A DNA stretch of 64,000 nt from Palsa-504 sp050011155 (GTDB taxonomy: Bacteria; Actinomycetota; Actinomycetes; Streptosporangiales; Streptosporangiaceae), in assembly GCA_050011155.1 (NCBI GenBank), contig JBEKJP010000033.1, positions 1-64,000 of the forward strand. The letters are read 5' to 3'. How positions within the stretch are numbered: position 1 is the stretch's first letter; each line of letters opens with the position of its first letter. Below are positions 1-7,971 of this stretch, in pieces. The position numbers and the translations under genes are program-made. Below the pieces are notes generated by a model that saw only the letters and a list, made by a program, of their open reading frames with translations, searched no databases and was not told where the DNA came from.

Positions 1-577
1 CGGGCACGTCGAGCGACCAGTTGCCGGCGTCGGCGAACACCACCACGTCGGCCCGCAGGCGGTCGGCGTAGGCGGACAGGAAATCGGGCAGGGCGGGCGA
101 GCCGATCTCCTCCTCGCCCTCGACCAGCACGGTCACGCCGACCGGGAGCCCTTCAGGGAACGAGCGCAGCGCGGCCAGGTGCACCGCCACGCCGGCCTTG
201 TCGTCGGCGGTGCCGCGGCCGAACAGCCGCCCGTCCCGCTCGACCGGCTCGAACGGGTCGCTGTCCCAGTCGGCCGGGTTCCCCGGCGGCTGCACGTCGT
301 GGTGCGCGTAGAGCAGGACGTGCGGGGCGCCGGCCGGACCCGGGCGCGAGCCGAGCACGGCGGGGCGGCTGTCCCCGGCGGTAACCACGTCGACCACGGG
401 CAGTCCGGCCCCGCGGAGCAGGGCCGCGACCTCGCCGGCGCTGGCCCACACCTGCGCCGCGGCCTCCGGGTCGGCCGACACCGACCGGATCCGCACCAGC
501 CGCTCCAGGTCGGCCCGGGCGGACGGCAGCACCTCCCGTACCCGTTCGGTGATCGCCGGGTCGCTGATCGGTGTCAT
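1..577 (-). CDS. M20-family dipeptidase, C-terminal part cut by window edge
   Basis: A zinc-dependent peptidase of the M20 (carboxypeptidase G2 / carnosinase-like) family; about 192 N-terminal residues are visible and the gene leaves the window at its 3' end. Metal-site motifs are present in order: AHHDVQP, then GRGTADDKAG, then EGEEEIGSP, which holds the catalytic glutamate. The ATG at 577 overlaps the stop of the upstream ATP-grasp gene (ATGA), so translation is probably coupled. Its place directly behind two ATP-grasp ligases suggests it hydrolyses a peptide or amide related to their product; that link is inference. A full-length paralogue with the same motifs lies at 31382-32764. Confidence 0.9.
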   Translation of the reverse strand, partial: MTPISDPAITERVREVLPSARADLERLVRIRSVSADPEAAAQVWASAGEVAALLRGAGLPVVDVVTAGDSRPAVLGSRPGPAGAPHVLLYAHHDVQPPGNPADWDSDPFEPVERDGRLFGRGTADDKAGVAVHLAALRSFPEGLPVGVTVLVEGEEEIGSPALPDFLSAYADRLRADVVVFADAGNWSLDVP

Positions 578-1824
578 GACCAGGACGCTACCCCGCGTTC
601 GGCTAACTCCGCGAACAGGTGCAGGTCGGCGGCGAAGCTCCGGGCCATCTCGAGGGCCGGGTCCAGGTCGGGGTGGCGGACGATGACCATGCCGTCGGCG
701 ATCAGGGTGGCCCGCCAGTCCCGGCGGGGGGCGCCCAGCGGGAGCAGGTCGACCGCGGCCACGTGGTCACCGTACTGGGCAAGGAGCTGGTCCAGGCCTT
801 CGTAGCGGGTGATCCGGCCGGACCCGCGGGCCCGCTTGAAGATGCTGGCCGCGTTGTAGCGCCGCTCCACGCCGAACGGGACGCTGCCCTGGGTGACCGC
901 GTAGGCCCAGGCGGTGAACAGGTCGGCGTCGGTGGCGTAGTTCATCACGTCGACCGTGCGGGCGCCCGGCGGGCGGGCGCCGATCTCGCCGAACACCACC
1001 TCCCCGTCGGCCTTGCGGTACCACTCCATGTGGGTGAACCCGTCGGCGAAGCCGAGCGCGCGCAGCACGGCCCGGCCCAGCTCCCGGCCGGCCTGCAGGT
1101 CCGGCGCGTCCAGGTCGCGCAGCGCCAGGGTGACCGGGCTGATCCACTCGTGCAGCTTGGCCTGCAGCGGGCGCGGGTGGTACTGGCAGATGTTCTCGAC
1201 CAGCACCTGCCCGCCGGCGCAGATGGTGTCGTAGGTGAACTCCTCGCCGTCGACGAACTCCTCCACGCTGACCCGCGGCACGTGTCGCAGGGCAGGCAGG
1301 ATGGCGTCGAGTTCGGCGGCCGAGCCGGCCCGGTAGGTGTCGGCCGAGCCGGCCCCGTCGACGGGCTTGACGATGAGCGGGTAGCCGACCTGCTCGGCGG
1401 CGGCCCACACCCCGGACACGTGGTCGGTGGCCCGGTGCCGGGGGGTGCGCAGCCCGGACGCGTCGAGCAGCTGCTTCATCCGCTCCTTGTCCCGGAACGG
1501 AACGGTCTGGGCCACCGTCAGGCCGGGCAGGCCCAGCTGTTCCCGCAGCTGCGCGGCCAGCAGCATGTACGGCTCCCACAGGCACTCGACCTGGTCGATC
1601 CGCACCTGCCTGGCCAGCTCGCGGACGGTCCCGGCCACCTGGCCGTCGTCGGCCAGCGAGCCGACCCGCACGTAATGGTCCAGGGCGGCGGAGGCGATCG
1701 GCGGCAGCGCGCCTGAATCCTGGTCGCCCAGGCCGATGACGGTGACGCCGGCGTGGCCGAGGCCGCGGGTGAAGAACGCCATCTCGGCCGGGTAGCCGGG
1801 CGAGATCAGCAGGACGTTCGTCAT
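574..1824 (-). CDS. ATP-grasp carboxylate-amine ligase, paralogue A
   Basis: A 416-residue ATP-grasp enzyme, expected to activate a carboxylate as acyl phosphate and join it to an amine. An N-terminal Rossmann-like pre-ATP-grasp part (MTNVLLISPG) is followed by RDKERMK, the nucleotide-binding lysine segment LIVKPVDGAGS, the hinge-like EEFVDGEEF, and the Mg-binding C-terminal signature HMEW then GEIGARPPGA. The two genes to its right at 1821 and 3064 carry the same motifs and have nearly the same length, so they are paralogues. Its ATG overlaps the stop of paralogue B, and its stop overlaps the start of the dipeptidase. The substrate cannot be read from the sequence; the family includes dipeptide and amino-acid ligases. 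Confidence 0.9.
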   Translation of the reverse strand: MTNVLLISPGYPAEMAFFTRGLGHAGVTVIGLGDQDSGALPPIASAALDHYVRVGSLADDGQVAGTVRELARQVRIDQVECLWEPYMLLAAQLREQLGLPGLTVAQTVPFRDKERMKQLLDASGLRTPRHRATDHVSGVWAAAEQVGYPLIVKPVDGAGSADTYRAGSAAELDAILPALRHVPRVSVEEFVDGEEFTYDTICAGGQVLVENICQYHPRPLQAKLHEWISPVTLALRDLDAPDLQAGRELGRAVLRALGFADGFTHMEWYRKADGEVVFGEIGARPPGARTVDVMNYATDADLFTAWAYAVTQGSVPFGVERRYNAASIFKRARGSGRITRYEGLDQLLAQYGDHVAAVDLLPLGAPRRDWRATLIADGMVIVRHPDLDPALEMARSFAADLHLFAELAERGVASWS

Positions 1825-3038
1825 CCGAGCTCCACCCGGACGGTGCTGACGATCTGCTTGAGCGCGGCGGTGACGGTCTCGGTGTCGGGGTGCCTGATCG
1901 TGATCCAGCCGTCGCCCTCGTAGCTGCCCGAGGACGGCTGGCCGGGCTGGGGCAGCCGCGAGTCGACCACCAGCGCGGTCACCTCGGGCGGCAGCGCGTC
2001 CAGGCCGTGCACGCCGCGGACCTGGCCGGCGCCCTGGCCACGCAGGTAGACGGTGCCGGCCGCCCACTTCCGCACGGGCGGGTCGAACGTCCCCTCGACC
2101 ATGAGCCGGGCCCAGGCCGAGTACAGGTCGAAGTCGTGCGCGAAGCACAGCATCGAGGTGATCTGGGCGCCCGGCGGCCGCGCGCCGACCTCGGAGACGG
2201 CCACCGAGCCGTCCGGGCGGCGGAACCACTCCATGTGGGTGAGGCCGGTCCGCAGCCCGAGCGCGCGCAGCGCGTCCGGGGCGACCTGCCGGATCCCGGC
2301 GTAATCAGAGCCGATCTCGCGGGGCAGCCGCACCACCCACTGCATCCACGGGTGCCGCAGCACCTCCAGCGGGGTCGGCAGGTAGTCCGAGACCGAGTCC
2401 CAGACGACCTGGCCGTCGATCATCACGCTGTCGTAGGAGCCTTCGTCCCCGGTGAGGAACTCCTCGATCTGGGCCGGGTAGTCACCGCTGGGCGGCGCGG
2501 TCTCCAGCCAGGCTTTCAGGTCTTCGGAGTCGTCGAGGCGGAAGGTGCTTTTCGCCCCGGCGCCAGCGGGGGGCTTGACGACCACGGGGAAACCCACCCG
2601 TTCGGTAAATTCGAGGGCGGCACCGGCCGAGACGGCCAGTTTGTGGCGGGCGCAGGGGATGCCGGCCTGCTCGAACACCGTCTTCATCCGGTCCTTGTCG
2701 CGGAAGTTGGCCGCCGTGGCGGGGCCCATGCCGGGTAGGCCGAGGTGCTCGCGGACCTGGGCCAGCGGGACCTGGAGCTGCTCAAGCACGGCCAGCAGCG
2801 CCTCGACCGGGCCGAGCTGGGCGGACAGGCCCTGGACGGCGGCGGCGAGCTGGCCGGGGTCGAGCGCGTCGTCGATCCGCCAGTGGCCGGCCAGGTGCTC
2901 CTTCAGCGACGGCGGCAGCCGGCCGGCCGGCTCGCAGGTGATCAGCGCGGTCCGCACGCCCGGGAGCCGGGCCGCCGCCTCGACGAACCGCACCGTGGTA
3001 TCCAGCAGGTAAGGCGCGACGAACCCGGCGGTCACCAT
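1821..3038 (-). CDS. ATP-grasp carboxylate-amine ligase, paralogue B
   Basis: A 405-residue ATP-grasp protein with the same order of motifs as its neighbours: FRDKDRMK, VVVKPPAGAGA, EEFLTGDEGSYD, HMEW and EVGARPPGA. It is the first gene of a leftward operon (paralogue B, paralogue A, dipeptidase) in which each start overlaps the preceding stop by 4 bp. The ATG at 3038 follows a GGAGGG about 12 nt upstream. The start lies only about 25 bp from that of the divergent paralogue C, so its promoter must overlap or enter that gene. Substrate unknown; three paralogues side by side suggest sequential or alternative ligations. Confidence 0.88.
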   Translation of the reverse strand: MVTAGFVAPYLLDTTVRFVEAAARLPGVRTALITCEPAGRLPPSLKEHLAGHWRIDDALDPGQLAAAVQGLSAQLGPVEALLAVLEQLQVPLAQVREHLGLPGMGPATAANFRDKDRMKTVFEQAGIPCARHKLAVSAGAALEFTERVGFPVVVKPPAGAGAKSTFRLDDSEDLKAWLETAPPSGDYPAQIEEFLTGDEGSYDSVMIDGQVVWDSVSDYLPTPLEVLRHPWMQWVVRLPREIGSDYAGIRQVAPDALRALGLRTGLTHMEWFRRPDGSVAVSEVGARPPGAQITSMLCFAHDFDLYSAWARLMVEGTFDPPVRKWAAGTVYLRGQGAGQVRGVHGLDALPPEVTALVVDSRLPQPGQPSSGSYEGDGWITIRHPDTETVTAALKQIVSTVRVELG

Positions 3039-3063
3039 GGCATCTACCTACCCTCCGGTTACC

Positions 3064-4290
3064 ATGCCAGACATGAACGTCATCTTCGTCGAGCCGTTCT
3101 TCCCCGCTAACCAGCGGCAGTTCGTCCGGGCGCTGGCCGAGGCGGGCGCCACCGTGATCGGCATCGGCGAGTACGACGCCACCTCGTTCGACGACGACCT
3201 GAAGAACTGGCTGCACCACTACGAGCGGATCTCCTCCGTGACCGATACCGACGCGCTGACCCGGGCGGTCCGGTGGGTGCAGGACAAGCTCTGGGTGGAC
3301 AGGCTCGAGGCCACCATCGAGGCCCATACGATGGCCGCCGCGCAGGTCAGGGAGGCGTGCACGATCCCGGGGACTTCGGTCCTGACCGCCTGGCTGTGCC
3401 GGGACAAGCCGTCGATGAAGGAGGCCCTGCGCGAGGCGGGGGTGCCGACCGCGGCCTCGGCGGGCGTCTCGACTTCGGCTGAGGCTTTCGAATTCGCCGA
3501 ACGGGTGGGCTATCCCCTGATCCTCAAGCCCCGCAGCGGCGCCGGGGCGTCGGGCACCGTCCGCGTCGACTCCGCTGACGAGCTCGCGCGGGCCCTGGAG
3601 GGGTTCGGCGGAGCGGACTCCGTCGCGGTGGAGGAGTTCGTCGAGGGGCACGAGGGGTTCTACGACACGATCGCTATCGACGGTCATGTTGCTTTGGATT
3701 TCGTGTCGCACTACTTCCCGAACGTTCTGGAGGCGATGCGGACGCGGTGGATCTCGCCGCAGTTCGTCTCCACCAACCGGGTGGATTCGGTGCCGGACTA
3801 CGCGGAACTGCGCATCATGGGTGCCCGGGTGATCGCGGCGCTCGGCATCGGCACCTCGGCGACGCACATGGAGTGGTTCTTCGGGCCCAAGGGGCTGCGG
3901 TTCTCCGAGATCGGCTGCCGGCCGCCGGGCGTGGGCGCGTGGGACCTGTACTCGGCCGGCAACGAGATCGACCTCTACCGGGCCTGGGCCGATGCGATCG
4001 TGCACGGTGGCACGCCGATCGTGCCGTCGCGGCGGTACGCCAGCGGGATCGTGGCGCTGCGGCCGTCGCAGGACGGCGTGATCTCCGGTTACGGCGGGGT
4101 GGACGAGCTGCAGGGACGGCTGGGCGAGTGGGTCATCGACGCGCACCTGCCGCCGCCGGGCACCCCCACCCAGGGGGTCGAGGCCGGGTACATGGCCAAC
4201 GCGTACGTGCGGATGCGCCACCCCGACTACGACGTGCTGCGCGGGATGCTCGACGACGTGGGCCGGGCGCTGCACGTCTATGCCTCGTAG
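3064..4290 (+). CDS. ATP-grasp carboxylate-amine ligase, paralogue C
   Basis: The third ATP-grasp paralogue, about 408 residues, transcribed rightwards. Motifs: CRDKPSMK, LILKPRSGAGA, EEFVEGHEGFYD, HMEW and EIGCRPPGVG; the last differs from the GARPPGA of paralogues A and B. In-frame ATGs occur at 3037, 3064 and 3073. The ATG at 3037 shares bases with the divergent start, and alignment with the siblings favours 3064 or 3073. No good Shine-Dalgarno precedes them, so leaderless initiation is likely. It heads a rightward operon with an S51-like protein and two esterases, so the cluster pairs a ligase with hydrolases on each strand. Confidence 0.87.
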   Translation: MPDMNVIFVEPFFPANQRQFVRALAEAGATVIGIGEYDATSFDDDLKNWLHHYERISSVTDTDALTRAVRWVQDKLWVDRLEATIEAHTMAAAQVREACTIPGTSVLTAWLCRDKPSMKEALREAGVPTAASAGVSTSAEAFEFAERVGYPLILKPRSGAGASGTVRVDSADELARALEGFGGADSVAVEEFVEGHEGFYDTIAIDGHVALDFVSHYFPNVLEAMRTRWISPQFVSTNRVDSVPDYAELRIMGARVIAALGIGTSATHMEWFFGPKGLRFSEIGCRPPGVGAWDLYSAGNEIDLYRAWADAIVHGGTPIVPSRRYASGIVALRPSQDGVISGYGGVDELQGRLGEWVIDAHLPPPGTPTQGVEAGYMANAYVRMRHPDYDVLRGMLDDVGRALHVYAS

Positions 4291-4293
4291 CGG

Positions 4294-5190
4294 GTGAGCC
4301 TCGTGAGGGTGGTCCTGCTCGGGCCGCAGCGGCGGCCCACGCTCGACGGGGTGGCGCGGTCGCTGGAGCTGCGCGGGCCGTTCGCTACGGTGACGGCGGG
4401 GTGGCGGGAGCGGGAGCCGGACGACGGCGAGCTTTCTGCCTTGCTCGGCGGTTCTGCGGTGAACCTGGGGTTGTACCGGCGGGGCGTGGACGTGGCCGAG
4501 CGCGATCCGGTGTTCGCGGCGGGCTGGGACGAGCTGCGGCGGACGCTGGCGGGGTTGCAGGAGGTGTACCTGCTGCGGCTTGATTACGCGCTGCGGGCGG
4601 TATACGCGGTGCGGCGCCGGCCGGGAGCTGGCGCCGAGGATGCCTTCGAGGAGGCCGTGGCGGCGGTCCGGGAGCTCGACGAGGCGCACCTGCGGCGGGT
4701 GAACGGGGCCCGCGGGGAGTTCTACGCGCGGCTCGAGCCGCACGCGCGGCCGGTGATCGCGGCGCACCGGGAGGAGGTGGCGGGGGTCCTGCGAGATGCT
4801 TCTGCGCTCGTGGTGGCGGGCGGGCACGTGGGGGTGCTGGCGGACGCGCTGCACTTGTTCAACGTGGCCGCTGCTGTTGGCTCCGGTTCGGTGGTGATCG
4901 CGTGGTCGGCCGGGGCGATGGCGCTGGCGGACCGGATCGTGCTGTTCCACGACCGGGCGCCGCAGGGTCCCGGGCACCCCGAGGTGTACGGCAGCGGGCT
5001 GAGCCTGGTCCGGGACGTGGTCCTGCTGCCGCACGCGCGGGCCCGGCTGCTGCTCGACGACGGGCCGCGGATGGCGGTGCTGGCCCGGCGGTTCGCCCCG
5101 GCCCGGTGCGTGCCCTTGGAGGCGGCGACGCGGATCGAGGTCGTGGACGGTTCGTGGCCGGCCGGCGTGCGCGTGATCGAGGCGGCGTGA
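4294..5190 (+). CDS. Cyanophycinase / peptidase E-like (S51) protein
   Basis: A 298-residue protein whose C-terminal half looks like a class I glutamine-amidotransferase-fold S51 hydrolase. It has AGGH at about residue 175, the nucleophile elbow AWSAGAMAL with Ser205, and a distal PHARARL near residue 247 where S51 enzymes have a catalytic His/Arg stretch. The N-terminal 150 residues are helix-rich and match no family I recognise. Cyanophycinases cut beta-aspartyl-arginine bonds of an ATP-grasp-made polymer and peptidase E cuts Asp-X dipeptides, so a role in cleaving or trimming the ATP-grasp product is a reasonable guess. GTG start 3 nt after the ligase stop; its stop overlaps the next GTG. 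Confidence 0.75.
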   Translation: MSLVRVVLLGPQRRPTLDGVARSLELRGPFATVTAGWREREPDDGELSALLGGSAVNLGLYRRGVDVAERDPVFAAGWDELRRTLAGLQEVYLLRLDYALRAVYAVRRRPGAGAEDAFEEAVAAVRELDEAHLRRVNGARGEFYARLEPHARPVIAAHREEVAGVLRDASALVVAGGHVGVLADALHLFNVAAAVGSGSVVIAWSAGAMALADRIVLFHDRAPQGPGHPEVYGSGLSLVRDVVLLPHARARLLLDDGPRMAVLARRFAPARCVPLEAATRIEVVDGSWPAGVRVIEAA

Positions 5191-6329
5191 GGAAGCTCGC
5201 CATCAACCGGCTGCGGGAGCGGCGGCCGCTGGACGCGGCGGCCGTGGACCGGTTCCTGGCCCGGCGCGAGGTGCCCATCGTCGAGGGCGCCCGGTGCACG
5301 TTCCTGTACCGGGGCGAGGCGGACGAGGTGTACGTGGTGCACCGGACGTTCGGCCTGCCCGACCACCTGGCGCTGCGGCGGCTGCGCGGCACCGACCTGT
5401 GGTCCGCCGTGCTCGAGCTGCCGGAGGGGTCGCGGGTCGAGTACCAGCTCGAAGTGGTGCGCGGCGGGCACCGGGAGCGGTTCAACGACCCGCTCAACCC
5501 CCGGCTGGCGCACAGCCCGGTGGGCAGCTCGTCGGTCTGCTACGCGCACGGGCACGTCGTGCCGGACTGGACGCGGTTCGACCCCGAAGCCCGGCCGGGG
5601 ACGCTGACCGACCTGATGGTGCCGAGCCGGGCGCTGCGCCGGGACTGCCCGGTCACGCTGTACCGGCCGGCCCGGTTCCGGCGCGACGGCCGGTACCCGC
5701 TGCTGATCGTGCACGACGGCGGCGACTACCTGCGGTACGCGGCGGCCAAGACCGTGCTGGACAACCTCATCCACCGGCTCGACGTGGCCGAGCTCGTCGC
5801 CGCCTTCGTGTACCCCGGCGACCGGCTGGCCGAGTACGCCAACTCGGCCGCGCACGCCCGGTTCCTGACCGCCGAGCTGCTGCCGCGGCTCGAGGCCGAG
5901 CTGCCGCTGGCCGGGACGCCGTCGGCGCGGTGCCTGCTGGGGGCGAGCTTCGGCGCGGTCGCGGCGCTGGCCACCGCGTACCGGTACCCGGACGTGTACG
6001 GGTCGCTGCTGGTGCAATCTGGTTCCTTTGTTTTTACCGACATCGGGACCGATCACGGGGGCGGGCCGCCGTTCGAGCCGGTGGTGCGGTTCATGAACCG
6101 GTACCGGGCCGCGCCGCGGCGGGTAGCCGACCGGATGTTCGTCAGCTGCGGGATGTACGAGCCGCTGATCGTGCCGAACCGGTCCATGGTCCCGGTCTTC
6201 GAAGCCGCCGGGATGACCGTCCGCTACACCGAGGCCCGCGACGGGCACAGCTGGGAAAACTGGCGCGACCAGCTGCGTGACGGCCTGTCCTGGATTTTCC
6301 CTGGTCCACAGAAGTACTTTTATGAGTAA
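5187..6329 (+). CDS. Enterochelin-esterase-like alpha/beta hydrolase
   Basis: A 380-residue esterase with an N-terminal early-set/CBM48-like beta region (about residues 35-125) and a C-terminal alpha/beta-hydrolase domain, the layout of Fes-type enterochelin esterases. LIVHDGGD opens the hydrolase core, the nucleophile elbow is GASFGA with Ser254, and HSWENW near the C-terminus supplies the likely catalytic histidine. The GTG start overlaps the stop of the S51-like gene (GTGA) and the stop overlaps the next ATG (TAATG). There is no signal peptide, so it is probably cytoplasmic. The Fes-like layout suggests hydrolysis of an ester or amide conjugate, but no siderophore genes are nearby. Confidence 0.85.
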   Translation: MRKLAINRLRERRPLDAAAVDRFLARREVPIVEGARCTFLYRGEADEVYVVHRTFGLPDHLALRRLRGTDLWSAVLELPEGSRVEYQLEVVRGGHRERFNDPLNPRLAHSPVGSSSVCYAHGHVVPDWTRFDPEARPGTLTDLMVPSRALRRDCPVTLYRPARFRRDGRYPLLIVHDGGDYLRYAAAKTVLDNLIHRLDVAELVAAFVYPGDRLAEYANSAAHARFLTAELLPRLEAELPLAGTPSARCLLGASFGAVAALATAYRYPDVYGSLLVQSGSFVFTDIGTDHGGGPPFEPVVRFMNRYRAAPRRVADRMFVSCGMYEPLIVPNRSMVPVFEAAGMTVRYTEARDGHSWENWRDQLRDGLSWIFPGPQKYFYE

Positions 6330-7066
6330 TGAGTGACGAACTGAGGGTCAGGGAGCGGTGGCACTCCAGCCGCTTGCAGCTGGACATCACCCTGGTGCGC
6401 TGGGGGGTGGTGGGCGTCCCGGTGCTGGTGTTCCCGTCGGCGGGCGGCGACGCCGAGGAGATCGAGCGGCAGGGCCTGGTCAACGCGTGCGGGCCGCTAC
6501 TGGCCGAGGGCCGGATCAAGATCTACTCGGTGGACAGCGTGGCCGGCCACGCCATGGTGACCAAGACCGGCTCGCCCGAGTACCGGCTGTGGCTGCTCAA
6601 CCAGTTCCACGAGTGCGTGCGCTGGGAGGTCGTCCCGGCCATCCACGCCGACCTGGGCGGCCAGGCCATGGACGTGATCGCCGCTGGCCCGTCGATCGGC
6701 GCGTTCAACTCGGTGGCGGTGCTGTGCCGGTACCCGGACGTGTTCGGCGCGGCGATCGGGATGAGCGGCAGCTATAACATCGACCGCTTCTACGGCGGGG
6801 CCTGGAGCCAGGACCTGTACTACGCCGCGCCGTTGCAGTTCCTGCCCGGCCTGGACGGCACGCACCTGGACCGGCTGCGCCAGCGGCAGGTCATCCTGGC
6901 CTCCGGCGCGGGCGACTGGGAGGACGTCGGCTCGTCCTGGCAGATGGCCGGGGCGCTGGGCGGCAAGGGCATCCCCAACCGGGTGGACGACTGGGGTCCG
7001 CAGTGGCCGCACGAGTGGCACACCTGGCGCGAGATGCTCCCCCAGTACCTCCGCGAGCTGACCTAA
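6329..7066 (+). CDS. Putative esterase (PF00756-like)
   Basis: A 245-residue single-domain alpha/beta hydrolase. The nucleophile elbow is AGPSIGA with Ser122, and the C-terminal QWPHEWHTW carries candidate catalytic histidines. The region after the elbow (RYPDVFGAAIGMSGSY) closely mirrors the upstream esterase, so the two hydrolases are related. The ATG is embedded in the upstream stop (TAATG), giving tight coupling. It is the last gene of the ATP-grasp C / S51 / esterase operon. Presence of two esterase domains with one ligase suggests successive hydrolysis steps, or one catalytic and one accessory hydrolase. Confidence 0.85.
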   Translation: MSDELRVRERWHSSRLQLDITLVRWGVVGVPVLVFPSAGGDAEEIERQGLVNACGPLLAEGRIKIYSVDSVAGHAMVTKTGSPEYRLWLLNQFHECVRWEVVPAIHADLGGQAMDVIAAGPSIGAFNSVAVLCRYPDVFGAAIGMSGSYNIDRFYGGAWSQDLYYAAPLQFLPGLDGTHLDRLRQRQVILASGAGDWEDVGSSWQMAGALGGKGIPNRVDDWGPQWPHEWHTWREMLPQYLRELT

Positions 7067-7274
7067 GATCGTTCTCCGCGGGGACGGCCACCGCGGTGAC
7101 CCTGGCCGCGACGGGCAGCGCGATCGCTGAGGCCACCCATTTTCGGGAACGTGATCCCGAAGGGCCGGGAACTAGCGTTAACGGTGAGCCGCTTGTGATG
7201 TGCGAGGCTCCCGTGGCCGACGACCATGGGCCCGGAACTGACCCTGTGTGCCACCGGTGCTGTTCTATGTGACC
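7067..7274. other. Intergenic region with a hairpin and a 19-bp direct repeat
   Basis: No convincing gene. A 7-bp inverted repeat (TTCGGGA / TCCCGAA, 6-nt loop) lies at 7142-7161 without a T-tract, so it is at best a weak terminator for the esterase operon or an operator. A 19-bp direct repeat with one mismatch, beginning TGACCCT and ending GCCACCGG, lies at 7239-7257 and 7270-7288, the second copy running into the stop region of the convergent gene. The two copies are 31 bp apart, which looks like a small local duplication. Confidence 0.5.
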
Positions 7275-7925
7275 CTATGTGCCACCGGGCTCGAGGTCCT
7301 CGGCGATGATCTCGTCGCAGAGGTCGAGGCACTCGGTGCAGATGGCGGGGCGCTCGGTCAGGATGGCGCCACCGGCGTGCGGGGGGGAGCCGGGAGCGGG
7401 TGGGGCGGAACTGGCGGCCAGGCCGTCGACCTGGTGGAGCTGCTTGCCGCAGAAGCTGCACGCCATCCGGGGCCGCGGTTCACACTGCGGCTGCTCCAGC
7501 CCGGGCGCGGCGAGCACGGGGATGAACCGGGCGCCGGGCACGGGGCCGGAGCTGATCACGTCCCGGGCTAGGGCGACGCAGTCGTTGCAGATGTACACGT
7601 GGGGACCCGCGATCAGCTTCCTGGTCTGGGCCCGGCCCTGACCGCAGAAGGTGCACGCGACCTGGGGGGCGGGGCGGCTCTCGCGGTGGCCGCGCAGCCA
7701 GCGGCGGGAGCCGCCGGCCGACTCGACGATCTGGTGGACCCGCTGGTGGCTGAGGCCGAAGGTGCCAGCCAGCTCGCGCAGCGAGGCGCCGTGCAGGTGC
7801 AGGCGGCGGACGGCGCGGTGGAAGTCGGCCCGGGCCACCTCGGCGTCGCGCTCGGCGTCGATCAGACGTTCCTGAGCTTGCCGGGCCTCGGCCAGCAGCG
7901 CCTCGGCCAGCAGCGTCTCATCCAT
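7275..7925 (-). CDS. HTH protein with two ClpX-type C4 zinc fingers
   Basis: A 216-residue protein. An N-terminal coiled-coil-prone helix (residues 1-40) is followed by an HTH resembling sigma region 4 (SLRELAGTFGLSHQRVHQIV). Then come two ClpX-type zinc-binding modules: CTFCGQGRAQTRKLI with CNDC, and CSFCGKQLHQV with CTEC. The ClpX zinc domain normally sits on the unfoldase and binds substrates or adaptors; here two copies are attached to a DNA-binding motif without an ATPase. A Clp adaptor or transcription factor role is inferred. It is preceded by a near-consensus, leaderless-type promoter with inverted and direct repeats that suggest autoregulation. Confidence 0.75.
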   Translation of the reverse strand: MDETLLAEALLAEARQAQERLIDAERDAEVARADFHRAVRRLHLHGASLRELAGTFGLSHQRVHQIVESAGGSRRWLRGHRESRPAPQVACTFCGQGRAQTRKLIAGPHVYICNDCVALARDVISSGPVPGARFIPVLAAPGLEQPQCEPRPRMACSFCGKQLHQVDGLAASSAPPAPGSPPHAGGAILTERPAICTECLDLCDEIIAEDLEPGGT

Positions 7926-7961
7926 GGCGTCTACTGTAACTAGACGCTAGACGGATGCCAA
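7926..7961 (-). promoter_or_regulatory. Leaderless sigma70-type promoter with overlapping operator
   Basis: Read leftwards, TTGGCA (7961-7956) and TACAGT (7938-7933) are separated by exactly 17 bp, and the ATG at 7925 lies 7 nt beyond the -10, as expected for a leaderless transcript. GCGTCTA / TAGACGC form a perfect inverted repeat (7927-7933 and 7941-7947), and TAGACGC TAGACGG is a direct repeat in the spacer (7941-7954). Spacing and hexamers are seen directly; autoregulation by the HTH protein is inference. Confidence 0.65.
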
Positions 7962-7971
7962 GGTCGGCAGG

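Noticed and set aside
574..2229. A longer start for ATP-grasp paralogue A at 2229
   Set aside because: The extension is antisense-like Arg/Pro sequence inside paralogue B; the ATG at 1824 gives the family N-terminus and a 4-bp overlap.
2782..5034. A 750-residue leftward frame opposite the third ATP-grasp gene and the S51-like gene
   Set aside because: Composition is His/Arg/Pro-rich shadow of strong coding genes on the other strand; no motif.
4722..6248. A 508-residue leftward frame opposite the S51-like and esterase genes
   Set aside because: Antisense of well-supported genes with overlapping start/stop structure; repetitive Arg/Pro/Gly content.
7003..7272. Possible 89-residue gene in the spacer after the second esterase
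   Set aside because: It begins inside the esterase, has no ribosome site at a sensible place and no recognisable domain.
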